Below are positions 1 through 3,082 of a stretch of DNA of 7,944 nt, piece after piece; the stretch's first letter is position 1; every line of letters starts with the position of its first letter. Source of the DNA: JABIBU01 sp964464685 (GTDB lineage: Bacteria > Patescibacteriota > Patescibacteriia > Magasanikbacterales > UBA922); contig CAYXGV010000043.1 of the NCBI GenBank assembly GCA_964464685.1, positions 1 through 7,944 on the forward strand, read 5' to 3'. The translations under genes and the position numbers were made by a program. The notes beneath the pieces were generated by a model. The model did no database searches. It worked only from the letters and a program-made list of their open reading frames with translations, and was not told where the DNA came from.

Positions 1-248
1 CCCTCGCAAAAGGCTGGAGAATTGACCTTTGGCGGACCCTTCCTTCTGTTCCTCTTGTGGACATGGAAAACTCCCGGACCACCAGAAGGGCACTCCTCTA
101 AATCATAGAGGTCTCCCTCTCCACCTTCTTCTGAATCGCTGATGGTTGCAACACCAGCAATACTGCCATCATCACGAACTATTGTTGCCTCCAAAACACC
201 ATCTTCTTCCCCCCTAACAATCAAATGATCTTTTGTTCCAATCTTCAT
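1..248 (-). CDS. Unknown small protein, 3' end cut off by window edge
   Basis: An open frame runs from an ATG at 246-248 on the minus strand to the window edge without a stop, giving 82 residues of an incomplete protein beginning MKIGTKDHLIVRGEEDG. The start is well supported: a perfect SD, AAGGAGG (complement at 257-263), sits 8 nt upstream. The visible part is rich in acidic and glycine residues (an SEEGGEGDLYDLEE stretch near residues 44-57) and then turns basic (HKRNRRKGPPK around residues 67-77). No signal peptide, membrane segment or catalytic motif is visible and I do not recognise the family. It lies 29 nt downstream of the DUF2103-like gene on the same strand with no terminator between them, so the two are probably co-transcribed. 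The function is unknown. Confidence 0.72.
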   Translation of the reverse strand, partial: MKIGTKDHLIVRGEEDGVLEATIVRDDGSIAGVATISDSEEGGEGDLYDLEECPSGGPGVFHVHKRNRRKGPPKVNSPAFCE

Positions 249-256
249 ATTCTCTA

Positions 257-263
257 CCTCCTT
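257..263 (-). promoter_or_regulatory. Strong Shine-Dalgarno of the partial gene
   Basis: AAGGAGG on the minus strand, 8 nt before the ATG at 248. It fixes the start codon and contrasts with the genes further right, which have no SD. Confidence 0.8.
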
Positions 264-277
264 GCTGGTGTAAGTGA

Positions 278-571
278 CTACGCCACGTCGAACTCCCGGC
301 GGAGCTGACGAGCGACGAAGGTGCCCTGACTGGTGTAAACCTTGATGGTCTGAATGGTCCTGGTGCCACGCACCTTGACCTCCAACCCCCCAGTAATCTC
401 CTTGACCGAGACACGGAACGGGCCGTTGCCAACCTGCCCGATCTCGCCCAAGGCGACATTGGTCACGGCCCTATGCTTGCGCAGAAACTTTACCAATTTC
501 TCAGCCGCGGGAATAATGGTGGTATGATTACCACCTACTTTGCCCCCGGACACGTGTCCTTTCTTACCCAT
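278..571 (-). CDS. Small DUF2103-like (putative metal-binding) protein
   Basis: 97 residues, starting MGKKGHVSGGKVGGNHTTII. The conserved-looking blocks are GGNHTTIIPAAEKLV (residues 13-27) and GLEVKVRGTRTIQTIKVYT (62-80). From memory, this pattern of an early N/S-H-[ST]-T followed by a hydrophobic helix and a late VRG...Q...VYT strand resembles DUF2103, annotated as predicted metal-binding. I have not been able to align it, so this is a tentative family call with no known reaction. There is no signal peptide or membrane segment, so it is probably cytosolic. The start is supported by GGAGGG (complement 578-583) 6 nt upstream. It is the first gene after a strong promoter and is followed after 29 nt by another SD-led gene. 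A sample of the gene (301-360) is 34/60 GC, well above the genes to the right. Confidence 0.8.
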   Translation of the reverse strand: MGKKGHVSGGKVGGNHTTIIPAAEKLVKFLRKHRAVTNVALGEIGQVGNGPFRVSVKEITGGLEVKVRGTRTIQTIKVYTSQGTFVARQLRREFDVA

Positions 572-577
572 ATTGAT

Positions 578-583
578 CCCTCC
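578..583 (-). promoter_or_regulatory. Shine-Dalgarno of the DUF2103-like gene
   Basis: GGAGGG on the minus strand with a 6-nt spacer to the ATG at 571; it decides the start. Confidence 0.75.
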
Positions 584-609
584 ATCAATGGGTTATTGGC
601 AGACTTTAG

Positions 610-638
610 ATAATACCAAAAAGCGCAGATCTTGTCAA
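610..638 (-). promoter_or_regulatory. Sigma70-type promoter of the two-gene minus-strand unit
   Basis: On the minus strand, TTGACA (complement 633-638), a 17-nt spacer, then TATTAT (complement 610-615), preceded by TGG so that it also fits an extended -10. Transcription would start near 603, leaving a leader of about 30 nt that carries the SD of the gene starting at 571. Confidence 0.82.
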
Positions 639-661
639 GACCTGCTTAGACAGGCGGGGTA

Positions 662-681
662 GTAGGGGTGGCAACCCCTAC
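662..681. repeat. Perfect 8-bp inverted repeat, GC-rich hairpin
   Basis: GTAGGGGT (662-669) and ACCCCTAC (674-681) flank a GGCA loop. No T tract follows on either strand, so it is a poor intrinsic terminator. It lies between the terminator of the 203-residue gene and the promoter at 610-638, and may be one copy of a dispersed intergenic palindrome. Confidence 0.6.
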
Positions 682-696
682 CATAAATTAAATATA

Positions 697-720
697 TTAA
701 AAACCCTCCACCAGAAGGGT
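697..720 (-). terminator. Rho-independent terminator of the 203-residue protein gene
   Basis: Read on the minus strand, ACCCTTC pairs with GGAGGGT around a TGGT loop (7 bp including one G-U; plus-strand stem arms 703-709 and 714-720). A T-rich tail, TTTTTAA, follows. It sits 24 nt after the stop codon at 744-746. Confidence 0.75.
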
Positions 721-748
721 CATGTTACGTGCTATGTGTTATGTCACC
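721..748. repeat. Degenerate 7-nt tandem repeat
   Basis: Four heptamers in register, CATGTTA, CGTGCTA, TGTGTTA and TGTCACC (the last diverged). They run into the stop codon of the 203-residue gene. The array is short and degenerate; its interest comes from similar-period arrays elsewhere in the window. Confidence 0.45.
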
Positions 749-1355
749 ACCCCACCCTCTTGTACAGCCTCGCCTCTAGGGTACTGAGCCAGGTGCGGAG
801 GTGACGGCGTAGGGGGTCTTGAAAATCAGGGCCGGCTTGTCCGCGGGTGATGTGATCAAGTGCACCAACAGTAAGTGTTTCAAGCCGGACTGCCATCTCG
901 TCAAATTCCGGGTTAACTTTACTCGTGGCCAGTTCTTTGGTCCAAGCACTGCGGGTTATTCGGCGGTTGTCTTTGTATTCGCGGTGACGCATTTGAATTA
1001 GCTTTTTCCAGATGCTAGCATTTTGTTCATCTATGCCGAGCGATTTTAGATAATTAACATACAAATCAGGAATCATATCATGCAAACTATTCCAAAACCT
1101 GATTCTCTCCGGTACAACTCTTTCAAAATATAACTTGCCTTCTATTATAAACATCAGATAAATAATCGCAGTCACGCATAGCTCATTAAAAATCCGATCC
1201 TGTTCAACTTGTGATTGGTTGAAAAAATCCGCCAGTTTGCGAAAACCTTCGTCTTGAAAAATGCTAAAAGCCGACGCATTGGCTCGACCCAACAAAGTTT
1301 TACCCTCTTCCTCGGGTGAAATACTTTTAAATAATTTTCTAAAAATTATGTTCAT
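744..1355 (-). CDS. Hypothetical soluble protein, 203 residues
   Basis: Starts MNIIFRKLFKSISPEEEGKT and ends ARLYKRVGW. I do not recognise the family. The sequence reads as mostly helical and soluble. One hydrophobic stretch, LCVTAIIYLMFIIEG (about residues 59-73), could be a buried helix but is too short and mixed for a confident membrane segment. The C-terminal half is strongly charged, with many arginines (for example MRHREYKDNRRITR around 122-135). No catalytic pattern stands out. The ATG at 1353-1355 has no SD upstream, as in most AT-rich genes of this window. The gene stands alone: it diverges from the small RNA promoter at 1390-1417 and ends in its own terminator. GC content changes inside it, from 22/60 at 1081-1140 (N-terminal side) to 37/60 at 781-840 (C-terminal side), with no break in frame. 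Confidence 0.72.
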   Translation of the reverse strand: MNIIFRKLFKSISPEEEGKTLLGRANASAFSIFQDEGFRKLADFFNQSQVEQDRIFNELCVTAIIYLMFIIEGKLYFERVVPERIRFWNSLHDMIPDLYVNYLKSLGIDEQNASIWKKLIQMRHREYKDNRRITRSAWTKELATSKVNPEFDEMAVRLETLTVGALDHITRGQAGPDFQDPLRRHLRTWLSTLEARLYKRVGW

Positions 1356-1389
1356 AAAAAACAGTTTTCCACAGGCAATTTTATAGACC

Positions 1390-1417
1390 TTGACAAAAGT
1401 TATTTTTGTGGTATAAT
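1390..1417 (+). promoter_or_regulatory. Near-consensus promoter driving an orphan small RNA
   Basis: TTGACA (1390-1395), a 16-nt spacer, then TATAAT (1412-1417) preceded by TGG (extended -10). Both hexamers match the sigma70 consensus exactly. The expected start is about 1424. No plus-strand gene begins downstream before a terminator, so this promoter appears to serve a non-coding transcript. Confidence 0.85.
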
Positions 1418-1423
1418 ACGCAT

Positions 1424-1543
1424 GTAAACATTTGTGAGGGCTTTGGCTCTCCAGCGGTCAACACATAAACCGCAGACAAGTGTTTGCACAAACGTATTTG
1501 TAAAAAAGGCGTCAACCGATAGGATGATTGCCTTTTTTCTTTT
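1424..1543 (+). ncRNA. Putative free-standing structured small RNA, about 120 nt
   Basis: The call rests on three things. There is a consensus promoter at 1390-1417. There is an intrinsic terminator at 1502-1538 with a T-rich tail. The body between them folds by eye as a three-way junction: an outer stem pairing 1428-1435 with 1488-1495 (one A-C mismatch), hairpin GAGGGC-TTTG-GCTCTC (1436-1451, one G-U), and hairpin GCGGT/ACCGC (1454-1458 with 1469-1473, 10-nt loop). The 3' arm of the outer stem could instead form ACAAA-CGTA-TTTGT just before the terminator, so two folds compete. The only ATG near the start is followed at once by TAA, and I see no SD-led peptide. It lacks the SRP RNA GGAAG core and I could not match it to tmRNA, RNase P or a known riboswitch. 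A 6S-like regulator remains possible. The exact ends are inferred. Confidence 0.6.
1502..1538. terminator. Bidirectional intrinsic terminator shared by small RNA and 162-residue gene
   Basis: AAAAAAGGC (1502-1510) pairs with GCCTTTTTT (1530-1538). On the plus strand it is followed by a T-rich run to 1546 and would end the small RNA. On the minus strand it starts 8 nt after the stop codon at 1547-1549 and provides TTTTTT. The inner stem pairs slightly better in the minus-strand RNA (a G-U where the plus strand has C-A). Confidence 0.8.
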
Positions 1544-1546
1544 TAT

Positions 1547-2035
1547 CTAATCCTCTTCTAGATTGCCAGAATAAAAAATCTTTTTCATCCCACCATTTTC
1601 GTCTGTCTCTTTTTTCCAAGAAGGATATATACTCCAAAAGAAAGGCAAAGCACCTTCAATTTCTTTTACCACAACTTTAAAACGAACACCGATTGATACG
1701 ATTATAGCAATAAACACATAATAACGAACTGTTTTGGGACGCTTTTCCCAACGTGAATTTATTTTTTGCTTTACCATCGTCATTCTCTCATCATATTCTT
1801 GTAATGTATGGGATATTTTTATAATCTCTACAACTTTTGGCAATAGACGCAACCTAGTATATTGTTCTATTGTGGAACGTCCTCTATTCCATGATTTGGA
1901 AAGTATGTGTTCAAAGCCAAATTTATTAAATTGCACATCTTTCTTTAAATAGGGACAATAAATAGAATCTAATCCGTCATAATATTCTTTAGCACTTAAT
2001 TTTACTTCTTCAAATTTTTCCTCCGAAATGACCAT
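1547..2035 (-). CDS. Hypothetical protein, possible BECR-fold (barnase/EndoU/RelE-like) nuclease
   Basis: 162 residues. Notable blocks are IYCPYLKKDVQFNKFGFEHIL (25-45, with His43), SWNRGRSTIEQYTRLRLLP (48-66), SHTLQE (75-80, His76), SRWEK (95-98 region) and a strand-rich C-terminal half, VRFKVVVKE (117-125) then FFWSIYPSW (132-140), ending GNLEED. I recall a widespread unnamed Patescibacteria family with the same order: a His-containing helix, a run of conserved Arg/Thr, then beta strands ending in an FWS-I-P-W motif and an acidic tail. The layout resembles phage-barnase/EndoU/ColicinE5-D/RelE-like (PBECR) domains, which act as RNases or toxins. This is inference from pattern, not alignment. 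There is no signal peptide, and no adjacent antitoxin-like gene is seen. The ATG at 2033-2035 lacks an SD. The gene has its own promoter at 2109-2114 and shares a terminator with the convergent small RNA. Confidence 0.7.
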   Translation of the reverse strand: MVISEEKFEEVKLSAKEYYDGLDSIYCPYLKKDVQFNKFGFEHILSKSWNRGRSTIEQYTRLRLLPKVVEIIKISHTLQEYDERMTMVKQKINSRWEKRPKTVRYYVFIAIIVSIGVRFKVVVKEIEGALPFFWSIYPSWKKETDENGGMKKIFYSGNLEED

Positions 2036-2108
2036 ACATTTAATAAAAAATTAAAGTGGCTTATAAATCCCCAGTTTATCACAAAACCCAGCAATTTTAT
2101 TCTGTAAT

Positions 2109-2114
2109 ATTATA
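2109..2114 (-). promoter_or_regulatory. Extended -10 promoter of the 162-residue gene
   Basis: TATAAT on the minus strand preceded by TGC (GTGCTATAAT). The -35 position (2132-2137) reads only TTTTAA, so recognition would rely on the extended -10. The predicted start is near 2102, giving a leader of about 65 nt. The hexamer lies just beyond the cold-shock gene's terminator. Confidence 0.6.
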
Positions 2115-2133
2115 GCACAAAGAAAGATATATT

Positions 2134-2167
2134 AAAAAAACACCCCTATTGCTAGAGATGTTTTTAA
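2134..2167 (-). terminator. Rho-independent terminator of the cold-shock gene
   Basis: On the minus strand, AAAAACATCTC and GGGGTGTTTTT form an 11-bp stem (two G-U pairs) around the loop TAGCAATA, followed by further Ts. Plus-strand arms are 2136-2146 and 2155-2165. In plus-strand RNA the G-U pairs become C-A mismatches, so it is oriented for the cold-shock gene, whose stop codon is 13 nt upstream. Confidence 0.82.
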
Positions 2168-2178
2168 AACTTGGAAAG

Positions 2179-2379
2179 TTAGACTTTGCGAACTTTGACA
2201 GCGTTCAGGCCTTTTGGACCTTCTTCAACTTCAAATTCTACAGTGTCGCCTTCGCGAAGATCGTTATAATCTACGTCTACAAGCTCGTTAGCGTGGAAAA
2301 AAAGATCTTTTTCTTCGCCTTCACGAGAAATGAAACCAAACCCCTTGTCGGTAAGTCTGGCAATTTTACCTTGTTGCAT
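2179..2379 (-). CDS. csp: Cold-shock domain protein (CspA family)
   Basis: A 66-residue single cold-shock domain protein, close to the family's usual 65-70. It binds single-stranded RNA/DNA and in this family acts as an RNA chaperone that melts secondary structure. The nucleic-acid-binding motifs are intact: RNP1 KGFGFI (residues 12-17) and RNP2 LFFH (26-29). They are followed by the usual LREGDTVEFEVEEGPKGLNA region (41-60). I place the start at the ATG at 2377-2379 (MQQGKIARL), because homologues begin with M-x-x-G-K. A TTG five codons upstream is in frame but adds a non-family tail. No SD precedes the ATG. The gene has a consensus promoter at 2510-2538, a leader of about 125 nt and a strong terminator, so it is a single-gene unit. 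Confidence 0.95.
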   Translation of the reverse strand: MQQGKIARLTDKGFGFISREGEEKDLFFHANELVDVDYNDLREGDTVEFEVEEGPKGLNAVKVRKV

Positions 2380-2503
2380 AATATTGTAAAACAATGTGAC
2401 TTATTCATCCGTATAAAACGGAAGCATCAATCCCAGCATAGTGCTTTCACCAAAGTGGCTAGAGCAAACTCGACTATGTTTGTTTAACAATACTGAATTT
2501 GAT
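2380..2503 (-). promoter_or_regulatory. Long 5' leader of the cold-shock gene
   Basis: About 124 nt lie between the predicted transcription start and the ATG. Small hairpins are visible on the minus strand: CAAAC/GTTTG (arms 2465-2469 and 2478-2482), AGCA-CTA-TGCT (2435-2445), TCCGT-TTTAT-ACGGA (2408-2422) and TTGT-TTT-ACAA just before the start codon. The AAGCA segment of the second hairpin could pair instead with a downstream TGCTT. Long structured leaders are known to make cspA of E. coli temperature-responsive. Whether this one does so is inference. Confidence 0.5.
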
Positions 2504-2509
2504 GGCGAT

Positions 2510-2538
2510 ATTATAGCATATTTTGCTAGTTCTGTCAA
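2510..2538 (-). promoter_or_regulatory. Consensus sigma70-type promoter of the cold-shock gene
   Basis: On the minus strand, TTGACA (complement 2533-2538), a 17-nt spacer, then TATAAT (complement 2510-2515) preceded by TGC. Both hexamers and the spacing match the consensus, so this is predicted to be one of the strongest promoters here. Confidence 0.88.
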
Positions 2539-2611
2539 GGGGGGGAACAAATTTGCCTAAGTACAGCACAAAATTCAACGGTAAGGCAATATACAATCCA
2601 CCCAAGCCAAA

Positions 2612-2626
2612 TCCGCCTTGGGCGGA
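2612..2626. repeat. Short GC-rich palindrome TCCGCC-TTG-GGCGGA
   Basis: A 6-bp inverted repeat in otherwise AT-rich spacer, with no T tract. It lies directly before the octamer array. It looks like one of the small palindromes often scattered in Patescibacteria spacers; no function is assigned. Confidence 0.5.
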
Positions 2627-2674
2627 CAATATGACAATACAGTAATATAACAATATAACAATATAGCCATACAA
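2627..2674. repeat. Degenerate 8-nt tandem repeat, six units
   Basis: Six octamers in register with consensus CAATATAA: CAATATGA, CAATACAG, TAATATAA, CAATATAA, CAATATAG and CCATACAA. The array occupies the spacer between the divergent cold-shock and GIY-YIG promoters and overlaps the -35 position of the latter. Confidence 0.7.
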
Positions 2675-2692
2675 CCCTATTTCTGTTATAAT
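2664..2692 (+). promoter_or_regulatory. Extended -10 promoter of the GIY-YIG gene
   Basis: TATAAT (2687-2692) preceded by TGT, with TAGCCA (2664-2669, 4 of 6 to consensus) 17 nt upstream. Transcription should begin about 7 nt after the -10, at about 2699-2701. The ATG is at 2702, so the message would have essentially no leader. Confidence 0.72.
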
Positions 2693-2701
2693 ACGCCCCA
2701 T

Positions 2702-2959
2702 ATGTACACCCTATATATAATAAAATGTGCGGATGATTCGCTCTATACTGGTATTGCTCATAATCTGGAAGCTAGATTAAAAACACACCGCCAAGGCACT
2801 GGTTCCAAATACGTCCGTGCCCACCTCCCTTTTACTCTGATCTATACAGAAAAATACAAAAACCGCAGTCAAGCAACCAAGCGAGAGATGGCGATAAAGA
2901 AAATGACTAAAAGAAAAAAATTAGAGCTGATAAACTCTGTCATTGCGAGGAATGCGTAG
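2702..2959 (+). CDS. GIY-YIG endonuclease-domain protein, UPF0213/YhbQ type
   Basis: 85 residues making a single GIY-YIG domain. The motifs read LYI (4-6) and YTG (15-17), then the catalytic-type Arg25 in LEARLKTH, the GTGSKYVR loop (32-39) and the metal-binding-type Glu62 in TKREMAIKKM. This family shares the nuclease fold of UvrC. Members such as E. coli YhbQ are small stand-alone nuclease-like proteins whose biological role is poorly defined. The start MYTLYI matches the family N-terminus exactly, so the ATG at 2702 is secure even though it has no SD and almost no leader. The native C-terminus seems to end near KKLELI. The last residues, SVIARNA, and the stop are encoded by the inverted repeat at 2939-3046. 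RecQ follows on the same strand after 123 nt, so co-transcription is plausible. Confidence 0.92.
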   Translation: MYTLYIIKCADDSLYTGIAHNLEARLKTHRQGTGSKYVRAHLPFTLIYTEKYKNRSQATKREMAIKKMTKRKKLELINSVIARNA

Positions 2960-3046
2960 CAATGACGAAGCAATCCCAGACTTTATTGCTACTATGAATG
3001 GGATTGCCGCGTCGCCCTTTATTTCATAAGAACTCCTCGCAATGAC
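2939..3046. repeat. 108-bp dispersed-type inverted repeat (GTCATTGCGAGGA family)
   Basis: The outer arms, GTCATTGCGAGGA (2939-2951) and TCCTCGCAATGAC (3034-3046), are perfect 13-bp complements. The inner arms GACGAAGCAATCCCA (2964-2978) and TGGGATTGCCGCGTC (2999-3013) are complementary apart from a 2-nt mismatch. The middle is diverged. From memory, this sequence type (TCATTGCGAGGA...GACGAAGCAATCC) occurs as a dispersed intergenic palindrome in many unrelated bacteria. It has no ORF of its own, so it would be a non-autonomous, MITE-like element or a structural repeat. Confidence 0.8.
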
Positions 3047-3082
3047 ACAACTTTAAAAACTTTATAACTTTCAACTAATTCC

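Noticed and set aside
214..459. Minus-strand open frame in the GC-rich region overlapping the DUF2103-like gene
   Set aside because: Its Arg/Ser-rich translation is typical of an alternate frame of a GC-rich gene, and it overlaps two SD-supported genes.
819..1001. Plus-strand open frame of 60 codons opposite the 203-residue gene
   Set aside because: It is antisense to a longer gene with a terminator in the right place, and has no SD or promoter of its own.
1366..1374. TTTTCCACA, resembling a DnaA box, upstream of the 203-residue gene
   Set aside because: It is a single imperfect match with no clustered boxes, no dnaA or dnaN nearby and no obvious unwinding region, so it does not support an origin.
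1424..1543. Riboswitch controlling a downstream gene
   Set aside because: The terminator is followed by a gene on the opposite strand and no plus-strand gene starts before 2702, so there is nothing for it to control in cis.
2380..2394. In-frame TTG start giving a five-residue extension of the cold-shock protein
   Set aside because: Family members begin M-x-x-G-K, matching the ATG at 2379.
2149..2487. Plus-strand open frame of 112 codons across the cold-shock gene
   Set aside because: It is antisense to a clear CspA-family gene and runs through its leader; it is a shadow frame.
2627..2674. CRISPR-like spaced repeats
   Set aside because: The units are 8 nt and directly adjacent, with no spacers and no cas genes; it is a simple tandem repeat.
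2474..2701. Minus-strand open frame of 75 codons between the cold-shock and GIY-YIG genes
   Set aside because: It spans the consensus cold-shock promoter and the octamer repeat array, has a low-complexity hydrophobic translation and no SD, and resembles no family.
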